Origin: CAYUQT01 sp964596165
GTDB taxonomy: Bacteria; Planctomycetota; Phycisphaerae; UBA1845; JAFGLZ01
Assembly (NCBI GenBank): GCA_964596165.1
Contig: CAZQTW010000073.1
Coordinates: 1-29,126 of the forward strand
Length of the DNA: 29,126 nt
Direction: 5' to 3'
Shown here: positions 9,101 through 17,087 of the stretch, piece after piece
Layout of the letters: each line of letters opens with the position of its first letter
How positions within the stretch are numbered: position 1 is the stretch's first letter
Made by a program: the position numbers and the translations under genes
Notes under the pieces: model-generated
Database searches by the model: none
What the model saw: only the letters and a program-made list of their open reading frames with translations
Told to the model about the DNA's origin: nothing

Positions 9101-10867
9101 CTTCAGAGCCTCCTTGAATGCCGCCGCCGCTTTGACGTTGTCCTTCTGCGCCTGGTAGATCACCGCATTCCGAACCTTGTCGGCGGGCGTGTCTCCTCCC
9201 ACGAGCGGCTGAAGCTCCTTCAGCGACTCGACCTTGCCCAACCGGCGGTATCCCTCCATCGCCACTAGTCTTGCGTCGCGAATGATGGGATTGTCATCGC
9301 CCAACTCCTTCGCTGCCGTCAGGACCTGTTTGGCCTCGTCGACCGCCTCTTGCGGCTTGCCAATCTGCAGGAACAGCCTGGCCTTCATCAGACGGGCGGC
9401 CCGGTTCATCCTGTTGTATTCCAGAACGGAATCCAGCATTTCCATCGCCTTGCCGGGCGCATTTCGATTGCGATACAGTTGCGCCAACCGCAATCTCGTT
9501 TGGATCTTCTGAAAACGGTTGGGACCATCCCACGGCAACGCCCTGTCGGCGCTCTCATAGGCGGTCTCGGCCTCTTGCAGCCTGCCTTGCTCCTCCCGAA
9601 TCTGACCCTCCACCCGACGAGCCAACCAATGCTCGCCGCCTCGTTCCGCGACCGCTTGATTGAAGGCTTCCTCGGCCTTGGCGATGTACGATGCCCGCTT
9701 ATCGGGACTCGCTGCCGCCTGCTCCAGATTGATTTCCGCCTCGAGGAGGAGCATTCTGAATCGTTTGCCCTTGTTGATGTCTCCCATGTACCCCGAACGG
9801 TCCACCGGCCTGGCCAAACCCGCCGCCAGAACCTTCAGCGCCTCGTCCGGCTGCTGCTGCCTTTGACGCCGCAATGCAAGCTCCATGTAGGCATCCAAGA
9901 AGTCCGGTGACCTCTTGATTGTCTCCTCGTACGCCGCAATCACCTTCTGCTGGTCACCCGCGATGTCCCAATACTGCGCCCATTGCATTCCCAAGGTGGG
10001 TGAGTTCGGTTGCTTCTTTTGCGCCAAGAGAAGGTTCTCTTCGATTTGCTTCAGCGCTGCCTCCTTCTTGGCCGGATCGTACTTCCGCTGCTGCGAGGCG
10101 GTGATCAGCAAGTCCGCCCGAAGACGTCGTGTCAAGAACTCGGCGTAGGCAAGATAAGCGGCGTCGGATTCCGGATCCGCCTTGATCATCGCGCGATAGA
10201 CGTCGTCTGCCTTGTTGCGATACTCCGCGGCCTCCTTCTCCTTCTTCTCGTTCTGCTTGTTGTGGCTGGTGATCTCGTACACATTGGCCAGGCTCTTGCC
10301 GATGTCCTTGTCCGCCGGCGCCAACTTAAAGGCCTTCTCGATCATGGCGATGCCATTCGTCATGTTGTTCGGGTCTTCCTGCGCAAGCCCCGTCAACGCC
10401 AGTCCCATCGCAAGGTGGCCCAGGGCATTGTCGGGCTTCTGCTTCAGCAAGGATTCGGCCACTCCCCGAAGCGCGGCACTCTGAGCAAACGTGCCATATA
10501 CGGCCGCAAGTTCCAACCGCATCTTCACCCTGGCCTCGTGAGCGGCGATCAGTCCCGGGTCTTCAGTCACAGCGTGATCCCAACACTTCAGCGCGTCCGC
10601 CGCCTGCCCCAAGTCTTTGGCGGCCTGACCCTGAGCCACCAGCCAATTGGGATCGCGCGTCCGCCGGAAGGCGTTGCCGTAGGCCTTCATCGCAATCTCG
10701 TAGTTCCCTGCGTTGTAGGCCTCTATCGCCTGGCGAACGTATGCCGCTCCGCCGCGTTCCGAACCCCGGTATATGGTCAACAGGACGATCAGCCCCACGG
10801 TCAAGACAACCATCAAACCGACGACCAACCCGACGACCAGACTCTTGTTCAATCGCTTCTCTGCCAT
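6113..10867 (-). CDS. giant membrane-anchored TPR-repeat protein
   Basis: A 1584-residue protein with one N-terminal membrane helix (about residues 10-33, rich in Val/Leu/Gly, after a short basic tail). The rest is almost wholly tetratricopeptide-like helical repeats. Canonical units with the W/L-G-Y-A-P pattern are easy to see, for example near the C-terminus (ALNNLAFILADDLKRPKDAL, then ARVLDTLGWCLFLAGKSQDA). TPR proteins act as scaffolds. In PEP-CTERM/EPS loci a TPR protein (PrsT type) commonly accompanies exosortase, and this gene sits right after the EpsI-like gene with only 4 nt between them. By size it is far longer than a typical PrsT (roughly 900 residues) and is TM-anchored rather than lipidated. 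The bulk is expected in the periplasm, where it may bridge inner- and outer-membrane export parts; this is inference. Confidence 0.9.
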   Translation of the reverse strand: MAEKRLNKSLVVGLVVGLMVVLTVGLIVLLTIYRGSERGGAAYVRQAIEAYNAGNYEIAMKAYGNAFRRTRDPNWLVAQGQAAKDLGQAADALKCWDHAVTEDPGLIAAHEARVKMRLELAAVYGTFAQSAALRGVAESLLKQKPDNALGHLAMGLALTGLAQEDPNNMTNGIAMIEKAFKLAPADKDIGKSLANVYEITSHNKQNEKKEKEAAEYRNKADDVYRAMIKADPESDAAYLAYAEFLTRRLRADLLITASQQRKYDPAKKEAALKQIEENLLLAQKKQPNSPTLGMQWAQYWDIAGDQQKVIAAYEETIKRSPDFLDAYMELALRRQRQQQPDEALKVLAAGLARPVDRSGYMGDINKGKRFRMLLLEAEINLEQAAASPDKRASYIAKAEEAFNQAVAERGGEHWLARRVEGQIREEQGRLQEAETAYESADRALPWDGPNRFQKIQTRLRLAQLYRNRNAPGKAMEMLDSVLEYNRMNRAARLMKARLFLQIGKPQEAVDEAKQVLTAAKELGDDNPIIRDARLVAMEGYRRLGKVESLKELQPLVGGDTPADKVRNAVIYQAQKDNVKAAAAFKEALKDDPANPQFLQPAIQFFMSIKQRDEAVKLVQAALAKKPDDVSLKRVELWLDEDFEKLDPKERDAREVAIIEKLSDPVQRETALYVFYYQRNNMPKAMEHLEAARKLKPEDVALLDREFALALQLRDWARAEKCLEQMVKKDADGTGGRLYKGQVLCAKALAEQQEAERLQSKDLAKARGHSDKAKDLYGQAAKQLRESIGIDENSSVAHQWLGVAEEGLGHFVEARDAYTVAVRLDPTNASAHKALARLGMLYGNVADTDVHLKEAIRLAPKDAQGIPTDEWLRLQVENEQEQKDPRQAITRREEIRKKKPQDVGNLMRLALLYERTGEKDKGEKCIQDALQAEPKNINLIWYASRYYSQAKQYDKGERLLRDYVKQAEGDEKGRAQALVARHFALKFNDLRAARASVEEIFKAQQAADQAFRLAVSLGASPQVYWDAAAFCLSTGRAQGAVTWLREALENIKDKSYEAQMRQRLIRILLANRPVPPETTTEVAEYCKRFPDDPMGFLFRGELSAAQGKLTEAIEEHTAYLDQIGREAKSARRDARLRTGYLLRGQMYLRKARETFSNRKDLVQLAIRDLNLAKGSEGEGVSNTRARIALSQAYELAGQPAEAVRELTSVLAKDPKASDAAMELVGFYGRNKRWAEQEELIRRQIALFPDESYWYVVLGGQLDAQGKSGDAVAPLRKACEVLGYRVVPDDGSARAMALLLRALGKSGLDKDVIDIVTTKIPKESVVGEIQMYYASALAKTGKTDQALKEFRNVLASTRSLDDYSRAARQMGEAFGLKRAIDIVRKDLAKNPDKTEAGPLLLATLLAYDNQKEEASTLAGQAVAAASDPLRKALCLASQGTFLYELGKREEAAASYTEALRHNNNDLTALNNLAFILADDLKRPKDALPYAQQAQRLSPNDARVLDTLGWCLFLAGKSQDALGVLGEAIDREPTLLDPRLHMAQVYAKDGRKSEAKGAIDAASKIATESGDEAAKSRVAKLMKDLGI

Positions 10868-10871
10868 GCCA

Positions 10872-11750
10872 TCACCGTTCTTTCATTGCCCTTTGCGAGG
10901 CAAGGCCCGCCTCTGACGAACCCGGATTGTCCGACGCACGCCGAACAGGCCAGTCGGGCCAATGCGACTGCACCAGTATCGGCAGCACCTTGCCCAGTAT
11001 CCGTTCGGCAGCCTTGCGAAGTGCCTGCGAGTCTCCCGACCCTTCCTGGTGCCCGAACGAAACCTCCACCTTGCTGAAGTAACCGTACTTATCCAGAGGA
11101 TTGCTCAGGATGAATCGCACCTCCGTGCGACTGTCGACAAATCTGCCGTTCACGCTGAACAAGTACACGACCGCTGGAACCCATGTCCCACCGATCGACG
11201 AGTCCTTTCGAAACCTCAGGATCTTGGCCGGTACCTCCTTCCCCATCTCGCCCAGCTCCGGAATCGTCATCGTCAGTCTGTCATCGGAGAGCCGCTGGTA
11301 CCCACCGCCTAGAAAACACTCCTCCGGTACATGAGGCACTTGGTCAGGTTGACCTGAATAGTAGGTCACAAAGAGGGTCACCAATCGAAAGGGGTCAGTC
11401 TGGGAAACACTGGTGTCAACCAACCGCCACCTGATGTACTCCTCGGTTCCAAGCGCCTCGACCTCTTCCTTTGGAATTCTATCGCTATTTACCAGTCTAT
11501 ATGGAAGTATTCTCTGTGTGTCCAGCTCCGTAAGCGGAGCCTTGAGGTCAAGCCTCTCTTTGCTGAACCTAAAGCCCTGCGAGACCAAGCCTTGGACTGC
11601 AACCGCGCCTGCCGCTAAGAAGATCAGACATGTCAGGAAGTGCGCGTCACGTAAAAAAACTGCGCGCAACACAGCCGCAATGCCTGTCTGAACGCAACGA
11701 CCAGATCCGACTTCACTCATATCGCAATCTTCAGACGACGCATTCGGCAT
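10872..11750 (-). CDS. exosortase-associated EpsI-like protein
   Basis: A 292-residue protein with an N-terminal membrane segment (about 38-58) and a periplasmic domain. It carries the EpsI-family signature HVPEECFLGGGY (140-151), including the conserved Cys145 preceded by His140. EpsI proteins occur next to, or fused with, exosortases in exopolysaccharide loci; their biochemical role is not settled. The gene starts 17 bp after the exosortase stop and ends 4 nt before the TPR gene, so it belongs to the same transcript. An alternative start is Met11 (11720); neither has a strong Shine-Dalgarno, and the longer form is listed. Confidence 0.85.
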   Translation of the reverse strand: MPNASSEDCDMSEVGSGRCVQTGIAAVLRAVFLRDAHFLTCLIFLAAGAVAVQGLVSQGFRFSKERLDLKAPLTELDTQRILPYRLVNSDRIPKEEVEALGTEEYIRWRLVDTSVSQTDPFRLVTLFVTYYSGQPDQVPHVPEECFLGGGYQRLSDDRLTMTIPELGEMGKEVPAKILRFRKDSSIGGTWVPAVVYLFSVNGRFVDSRTEVRFILSNPLDKYGYFSKVEVSFGHQEGSGDSQALRKAAERILGKVLPILVQSHWPDWPVRRASDNPGSSEAGLASQRAMKER

Positions 11751-11767
11751 CCCGGTTCACTACAATC

Positions 11768-12742
11768 CTAATCACTTTTTCCTGGTGCCGCGACGTCGCC
11801 CTCTCTGTCTACCTCAATAAACAAATTGTTTAAGATATAAGATATCCCAAAGAACAGCCCAAACGCTAGCAATAGCATCGATAGACCAAGAATCGTATGG
11901 GCCGAGCCACTTGCATATTCTTTACCGACGAAGACGTGTATCAGGCTTGTCGTTGTAACCCTAACAATGTTGCAGAAGAGTGCGATCGGGAAACAAGATA
12001 CAATCAACACAACGCGATGCCAGATCGGACGATCACTGAGAAAAGCGATCGCTGTGCCCAACGCGAGAAAGGCCATGGACAAGCGCATCCCAGCACACGC
12101 CCGTTCCACATTGAGCCGGAACAACTCCCCCCGATAGACGGCCAATATGTTAACGCCGTCGGCCTCCGCGACGGAGTCCGTCGTCATGCTTAAGACCATT
12201 GCGGCAACCTTGCTCGCCACTTGCCGCATCGGAAGCGTGACCTGAAACATCAGTTGGTCGGGCAACGGCAACGCGAACATGAGAAACACAATCGGAAACC
12301 ACGCGATGCTCAGCGTACGCCAGCCCCCGACCAACAGCGTAGCGCCAAATATCGCCGCAACGACGGAGACTGAACGCGCGTATCCAATATAGGGAGGAAA
12401 GACACTCGCCAGAAACAGCGTGGCCGCCGCCAGAAGACCCACCAGCCCCACGTAGGATCCTCTGATCTCTTTGCCCATCAGCCGATGACGACGTGTGCTG
12501 AGAAAGTACAGGCTATAGACCGGCACGAGCAGACCGTGCGACCAGTCGCCGTTGTGCGTCCAAATGAAAAACATACGCGCCAGTTCCTGCCGGTAGATCA
12601 GGACAAGGAGACAGGCAATCAAGGCGATCTTAACGTAGCCGACCGGTCCGATGAGGTCAGACCAGCGTACCACGATCCGCCGCGGTCTGGGTCTGACGGC
12701 GGGCGAGACAGTGCGTACTGAGCCCTTCGGCGAATCCATCAT
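11768..12742 (-). CDS. exosortase (EpsH/Xrt family)
   Basis: A 324-residue polytopic membrane protein with about eight hydrophobic segments. All three catalytic exosortase residues are visible in the usual order: Cys216 in ERACAGMR, Arg261 in CNIVRVTTT, and His282 in SGSAHTILG. Exosortases are transpeptidase-like enzymes that recognise C-terminal sorting signals (PEP-CTERM and relatives) on exported proteins, cleave near the motif and probably attach the protein to a surface glycan. The exact Xrt subfamily cannot be assigned by eye. Two tandem Met codons (12742, 12739) follow GGGAAG; the second has slightly better spacing. Located between the Wza-like gene (57 nt away) and the EpsI-like gene (17 nt). 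No protein with an obvious PEP-CTERM tail is encoded in the window. Confidence 0.93.
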   Translation of the reverse strand: MMDSPKGSVRTVSPAVRPRPRRIVVRWSDLIGPVGYVKIALIACLLVLIYRQELARMFFIWTHNGDWSHGLLVPVYSLYFLSTRRHRLMGKEIRGSYVGLVGLLAAATLFLASVFPPYIGYARSVSVVAAIFGATLLVGGWRTLSIAWFPIVFLMFALPLPDQLMFQVTLPMRQVASKVAAMVLSMTTDSVAEADGVNILAVYRGELFRLNVERACAGMRLSMAFLALGTAIAFLSDRPIWHRVVLIVSCFPIALFCNIVRVTTTSLIHVFVGKEYASGSAHTILGLSMLLLAFGLFFGISYILNNLFIEVDREGDVAAPGKSD

Positions 12743-12799
12743 CTTCCCACACGTAATTACGTATCGCGTAGACGCGACGACGCCACGAACACCGGAGGT

Positions 12800-14527
12800 C
12801 TAGAGGCCCGGGAAGACCGACTCCAATGCCGGAAAACGACTGTTCTGTTCGGACCGACGGCGATCCCTCGGATTCTGTTGTCCTCCGAACGAATCGATAT
12901 CCGCAAAGTTTCTGTCGTAGACAAACCCGAAGCCGTAGGTCGTTCGGAAACCGTTGGCAATGGTCACCATGAACGGACTGAGCGGGTGCGTGCCGATGTT
13001 GATCACATCACCCGCCTTCAGTTTGATGTCGGGATCTTTCATCGCAAAGATGCGGTCCAGGTCCACTTGGTGCAGCTCATACTGATCACCCGCGATCCGT
13101 CGGGCAATCTCGCAACGACTCGGCCAAGCATACGGATCCAAACCGCCCGATGCGGCAATTGCCGCCCGCAGCGTGATGCCTTCTATTGGAATGGCATAGG
13201 CGCCCGGTCCTCGAACGTGACCCATCACGTAGTAGCGCTTTCCTGCCTCGGGAGACGGAATGCTGATCACATCGCCCGGACGAATCACAATGTTGTATCG
13301 GGCTTCACCCGCCCGCAACGGGTTGAGCGGAATGCCGATGATACGGACCTCTTCGCCTGCCGAGGAAACGGTATCCCACTCCACGCCCTCGGTGGCCGGC
13401 CGTTCCGTTTGCCTCGTTTCCTGGCTCGATTGGCTTTGCCGGGTTGGCTCCCCCTTGACCTCCACCCACTCGCCGTTCAGCCAGATCCACTTGCTCAGTT
13501 CCTGGGTCGCATCCTGAGAGACGGCCGTCGGATTCGCTCCACTGTCGGGGCGTCCCGTAGCCGGCGCTGAACTGCCCGGAACAATGGCTTGGATGAACTC
13601 TCGTCGTTCATCCGGAGTGATCTCCGTCCGCCTGGACGACGGAGCCGAGAGGGAAGGGTTCGTTGTGCCCGTTGCTGCATGCGGGCTCCAACCTGGGGCC
13701 GACGCTGAGCCACCGAGGTCGGCCAACAGGAGGTCGACTCCTTCTCGAAGTGTGCCGGCCGCACTGCTCGTCGGAGCTTCCGACGGCTTGGAGGAGGTAC
13801 CGGAGGGAACAGCCGGTTCCGACGAAGGAAGCGACGTCGGCGCCGGTCCATCCGTCGCCTTGCCGCAACGACGAATTACGTACACCGATTCCACTTCCTC
13901 CGGAAGCTGGCCCGCGTATGAGATCGCCTCCAACATGCGGAAATCCAGCTTCGGCAGAACCACGGGACCGGGCCGCGTGACATAACCCACGATCGTGAAG
14001 TGCCGCTGTTGTTCCGTACGGACAACCACGCCCACGATCGGATCGGGCAGAAGATCCGGCTTGAGCTTCGCCTTGATCACGTCCTCCGCTTGTTTCTCAG
14101 TCAATCCGCCGACCTTAACGCTCCCAATCACCGGAAGGTTAACATACCCGAGATCCGTGACCTTTCGAGTCTCGGTGGTGATGCTGCCTGCCCGAATGAG
14201 TTCGTGAATCGTTACCTCGATCCAGTCGCCGGGCCCAATCTGGTAGTCCTTGAGCACCGCCACCGTGTCTTCCGGCAAGGGTTCCGTGGCGTTGATTGTT
14301 TCCGCCTCTTCGTCCTGCAAACCGAGCGTGGCGCGGATCTCCTTCGTCACAGGCTTGCCGTAGAAACGCCCCACCTCGCTAGGATCGAGAAAGTCGTTCC
14401 ACAGCGAGCGCATACACCCGGCGGAAGCAAGGCCGCAGGTCATCAGAAGGCCTACACCCAACGTCCGCCGGCCTACAGCCAAGATGGAACCTCTGCGATG
14501 CGTCATCCCTTTGCCCCGCAGCATCAC
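12800..14527 (-). CDS. Wza-like outer-membrane polysaccharide export lipoprotein
   Basis: A 575-residue polysaccharide export protein. The N-terminus is basic, then hydrophobic, with lipobox LASAGC (Cys38), so a lipid-anchored outer-membrane or periplasmic protein. A Poly_export domain spans about 93-170 (starting DYQIGPGDWIEV). A first SLBB-type domain begins near 174 (VGYVTRPGPVVLPK) and a second at about 431-480 (YVMGHVRGPGAYAIP). Between them lies an inserted stretch (about 222-393) rich in Ser, Thr, Pro and Gly, with a small aromatic patch SKWIWLNGEWVEV. Homologues form the octameric channel through which capsule or EPS leaves the cell. GTG at 14527 is preceded by GGAG at a 9-nt spacing; ATG at 14524 or 14506 are alternatives. 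First gene of the EPS/exosortase operon. Confidence 0.92.
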   Translation of the reverse strand: MMLRGKGMTHRRGSILAVGRRTLGVGLLMTCGLASAGCMRSLWNDFLDPSEVGRFYGKPVTKEIRATLGLQDEEAETINATEPLPEDTVAVLKDYQIGPGDWIEVTIHELIRAGSITTETRKVTDLGYVNLPVIGSVKVGGLTEKQAEDVIKAKLKPDLLPDPIVGVVVRTEQQRHFTIVGYVTRPGPVVLPKLDFRMLEAISYAGQLPEEVESVYVIRRCGKATDGPAPTSLPSSEPAVPSGTSSKPSEAPTSSAAGTLREGVDLLLADLGGSASAPGWSPHAATGTTNPSLSAPSSRRTEITPDERREFIQAIVPGSSAPATGRPDSGANPTAVSQDATQELSKWIWLNGEWVEVKGEPTRQSQSSQETRQTERPATEGVEWDTVSSAGEEVRIIGIPLNPLRAGEARYNIVIRPGDVISIPSPEAGKRYYVMGHVRGPGAYAIPIEGITLRAAIAASGGLDPYAWPSRCEIARRIAGDQYELHQVDLDRIFAMKDPDIKLKAGDVINIGTHPLSPFMVTIANGFRTTYGFGFVYDRNFADIDSFGGQQNPRDRRRSEQNSRFPALESVFPGL

Positions 14528-15032
14528 GCTTGGTCACTCCCCCCATTATCGACCGCAACGGACTCGCACGAAGACGGTCGCGGCGGCAAGTCCTCAGACA
14601 CCCGTCGGCCCCGGGCACTGAGGCAATGAGATTTATCTTACGTCCGAGACGCGCTCCGGTTCGCCCGTGCATGCGGCAGTCATACGGTAACCGAGTCCCT
14701 CGCCACGTGCCGCAAGACATGTGCAACGACCGGTACGGCAACAACCGAGCGCAACAATGCCCTGCAGCTTCCGATAAGTCATCGGCACGTCGGCGGGCTT
14801 TTCTTTTCCAAATCCTGGCACGCCCGGGCGTTCAAGCGTCCGCAGGCAGTCCCATCGCCAGACGTTACGCCTGATGAGCGAATAGGAGACCTGCAAATAC
14901 AGAATCTTCCCGGTCGGCCCGAAGGCCGCGAGTCCAATGTGGGTCCTAATAAAGAAAATAGGGCGTCAAATATACTATTATGTCGTTTTTTGTTTGTCCT
15001 GCTCGCTGGTTACCCACCCAAGATCGGGATAC
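14528..15032 (-). promoter_or_regulatory. 505-bp gene-free region: probable promoter and long leader of the EPS operon
   Basis: No convincing coding frame lies here. A block at about 14940-15000 is strikingly A+T-rich in a G+C-rich background and probably holds the minus-strand promoter, but no pair of good -35/-10 boxes with normal spacing could be fixed. CATAAT and TATATT occur on the minus strand without a matching -35, and TTGACG lacks a good -10. If transcription begins there, the leader would be about 400 nt. It contains a minus-strand hairpin CGGCC-TTCG-GGCCG (14928-14915, C-UUCG-G tetraloop) and a short inverted repeat CCGAT/ATCGG (14771-14785). No known riboswitch consensus was recognised. 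Confidence 0.4.
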
Positions 15033-15323
15033 TCATCCCCCCACCCAGTCGACCAGTGTGCCGATAAGCACGGCAAGAACGGAAAGGGCAAACAGAATCA
15101 AGATCACCCAGACCACAACCTGCGTCCCTCGACCCCGCCGAAGCTGAAACTGCCCGCTGTACAGACTCTCTAGGGAAACGCCGCACGCGGGACAGGTGCT
15201 CTGGTAGGACTCCAAACGAACGCGGCAGCAGGGACACGCAAACTCGATCCGTGGCTCATCCGAACGAAGCGGCGCGTCCAGGGGGCCCATCGCGGGCTTG
15301 AGGTCGTGTAATTCGTCCGACAT
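15033..15323 (-). CDS. small zinc-ribbon membrane protein
   Basis: A 96-residue protein with a CPCC (residues 30-33) and CPAC (44-47) knuckle pair forming a probable zinc ribbon, and one C-terminal membrane helix at about 69-91 (VVVWVILILFALSVLAVLIG). The N-terminal domain with the metal site is likely cytoplasmic. Proteins of this kind are common and mostly uncharacterised in planctomycetes. It begins 16 nt after the stop of the STN-like lipoprotein gene and is therefore probably co-transcribed with it. It ends the lysA block. Function unknown. Confidence 0.8.
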   Translation of the reverse strand: MSDELHDLKPAMGPLDAPLRSDEPRIEFACPCCRVRLESYQSTCPACGVSLESLYSGQFQLRRGRGTQVVVWVILILFALSVLAVLIGTLVDWVGG

Positions 15324-15339
15324 GGGATCACTCGCCGGA

Positions 15340-16287
15340 TTACGGCCGGCTCACTCCGGGGGAACTCACGTTGGTCGTGGGCATCGTCAACTTCAGTTGG
15401 AACGGGAGCGCATAAATGATCTGCTTCTTTGCGATCGCCAAGTCGCTGCTCAAAATCGCTGCCCCCGCCGGCGGCCCCAATGGCTGACTGGTGGATTGCG
15501 ATCGCAACCCCAAATCGTACCGAATCTGATAGGCCCGGTTGTGTCCTACCCACTGATCCCACGGGACAATCGTCAGCGGCATCTCAGCCGACGGATTTCG
15601 CATGTTCTCGATCGCCTGTTTGACGGCGGCAAGGAATTCTGGTTGAGAACCGTATTCGTATGAGCGCAACGAGACGGGGTTGTACCAGACGGGCTCTACG
15701 AAGACATTGGCATCGAGCATCACCCGAACGGCCGCCTCGCGCCAATCGACATTCGCGAGGTGAGCGGTGATCGGACGGCGATCGGCCAAGTCCGGGCTGA
15801 TCAGATAATTGCGCCCCGCTCGCCCCATGAGGTCGGCCATCGCTTGGCTGAAGGGTTTGTTCTCATAATCGATGGATACTCGCGGGGGCGGCCTCGTGAA
15901 GTCGAAGAAACACGGCCCCACCTTCACTTCGAGGTATTGCAACGAGGCGGCTTCCTGTTGCCCTGTCATTGACGATGTCGCTTGAGCGACTCCGGTCCGC
16001 GTGAACCCATACAAATCCCGGCGCGACGCCAACAGACGGGCAATCTCATTGCCGATTGAACTCCAATTCGCCTTGCGATGCCATTCCACCGTTGGGGCCG
16101 TCAACTGAACCACGCGGTCGTAGGGTATCCGCGGTCCGCTTGCCCATTCGTCGGGCCACGGCTGACTGGTCTTGACCCGATATTGAGCGTCGAACGCGCA
16201 CCCGCTGAATACCGAAACGACCAGCATCCAACCGATGACTCCAAGAAGATGACCCAATCCGGATGAGACTCGCTTCCCGTTGATCAT
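15340..16287 (-). CDS. lipoprotein with STN/secretin-like domain
   Basis: A 315-residue predicted lipoprotein. The ATG at 16287 is chosen because it gives a clean signal peptide (MINGKRVSSGLGHLLGVIGW, then VVSVFSGC with the lipid Cys at 30). The frame extends upstream to 16503 without a signal sequence. Around the middle, a segment beginning VSIDYENKPFSQAMADLMGR and ending near WREAAVRVMLDAN resembles the STN short domain of secretins and TonB receptors, where beta-alpha-beta folds dock on periplasmic partners. There is no secretin pore domain after it. A role as periplasmic or outer-membrane accessory lipoprotein is inferred. 261 bp separate it from the upstream gene and 16 nt from the zinc-ribbon gene. 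Confidence 0.75.
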   Translation of the reverse strand: MINGKRVSSGLGHLLGVIGWMLVVSVFSGCAFDAQYRVKTSQPWPDEWASGPRIPYDRVVQLTAPTVEWHRKANWSSIGNEIARLLASRRDLYGFTRTGVAQATSSMTGQQEAASLQYLEVKVGPCFFDFTRPPPRVSIDYENKPFSQAMADLMGRAGRNYLISPDLADRRPITAHLANVDWREAAVRVMLDANVFVEPVWYNPVSLRSYEYGSQPEFLAAVKQAIENMRNPSAEMPLTIVPWDQWVGHNRAYQIRYDLGLRSQSTSQPLGPPAGAAILSSDLAIAKKQIIYALPFQLKLTMPTTNVSSPGVSRP

Positions 16288-16548
16288 CGATCTCGCTCTC
16301 GACCCAGGATTTGCCCACATCTCCACGGATTCCGATTCTCCGGACCAAATCTGACCACGCATTTCAAGACCCTTCGTGCGCCTCAGATCCCCCTTCCTGC
16401 CTGCGGACAACCCGGAAACTACCCCAGCACGGGAAAAGGTTATGATACCGAATACGCCGACCCCCGGCCAGAACGCGGCTTTCGGCGAGCGGACTCCAAA
16501 CACGTCTCAAGGGAACCTCCAACCCGACCTCGCCTCCTGCCGAAGGCG

Positions 16549-17061
16549 TCACGGCAGAATGATCCCATGCGACGGAGGGGCAGGCCAGAAGCTCACCCAC
16601 GAGTTGATCTTGATCAGCTTGATCTGCGAGGGAGTCGTGTCCAACAGGGCAACGACCAACGGCAGCCCCGCGTCAACGACAATGTGGCGTCGCTCGTCGG
16701 TGTCTATAACCCTACCGTTAATCGGTGCCGTCGCATCGTGGCAACGAATCGCATGACTGACCCGCTGGCACCTTGTCCGCGGCGTGATCTCGAAGGTCAA
16801 CTCATTTCGAGTGCCGGATTCCAGGCGGGTCGTGGCCGGGTTGATAATCACCCGCAACTCGTCGTTGATATGGATCTTGCTCTTGAAGACAACCTGACCC
16901 GGATCGAGCAAGCGGATGTCCATGTAGCTGGCGGGCCGATGCAGATCATAACTCACCGGCGGCACGCGAATCGTGAAGAACGGCCCAATCAGGCCGGCAG
17001 CGTCGATCGCCACCAGCTTGCCGGTTACGGCGTATCTCTTGTCTTGCAGCATCTTGGACAT
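16549..17061 (-). CDS. hypothetical protein (unrecognised, 170 aa)
   Basis: I do not recognise this protein. It starts at the ATG at 17061, only 26 nt after the lysA stop; the frame opens earlier, inside lysA, but those residues are antisense-like and basic. The sequence alternates short hydrophobic and polar stretches (for example YAVTGKLVAIDAAGLIGPFF and HIVVDAGLPLVVALLD), suggesting a beta-rich fold. There is no signal peptide and no membrane helix. Two Cys occur near the middle (RCQRVSHAIRCHD). Close spacing suggests co-transcription with lysA. ATG at 17052 is an alternative start. Confidence 0.6.
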   Translation of the reverse strand: MSKMLQDKRYAVTGKLVAIDAAGLIGPFFTIRVPPVSYDLHRPASYMDIRLLDPGQVVFKSKIHINDELRVIINPATTRLESGTRNELTFEITPRTRCQRVSHAIRCHDATAPINGRVIDTDERRHIVVDAGLPLVVALLDTTPSQIKLIKINSWVSFWPAPPSHGIILP

Positions 17062-17087
17062 GGCAAGCGCTCCTGCAACCTCGATCC

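Noticed and set aside
12751..12762. Perfect 12-bp palindrome ACGTAATTACGT between the Wza-like and exosortase genes, with others at 14820-14831 (ACGCCCGGGCGT) and 20188-20199 (TACCAATTGGTA)
   Set aside because: About seven 12-bp perfect palindromes are expected by chance in 29 kb, so position alone does not make them operators.
14633..14896. An 87-codon minus-strand frame in the leader before the EPS operon
   Set aside because: It begins with TTG, has no ribosome binding site and no recognisable protein features.
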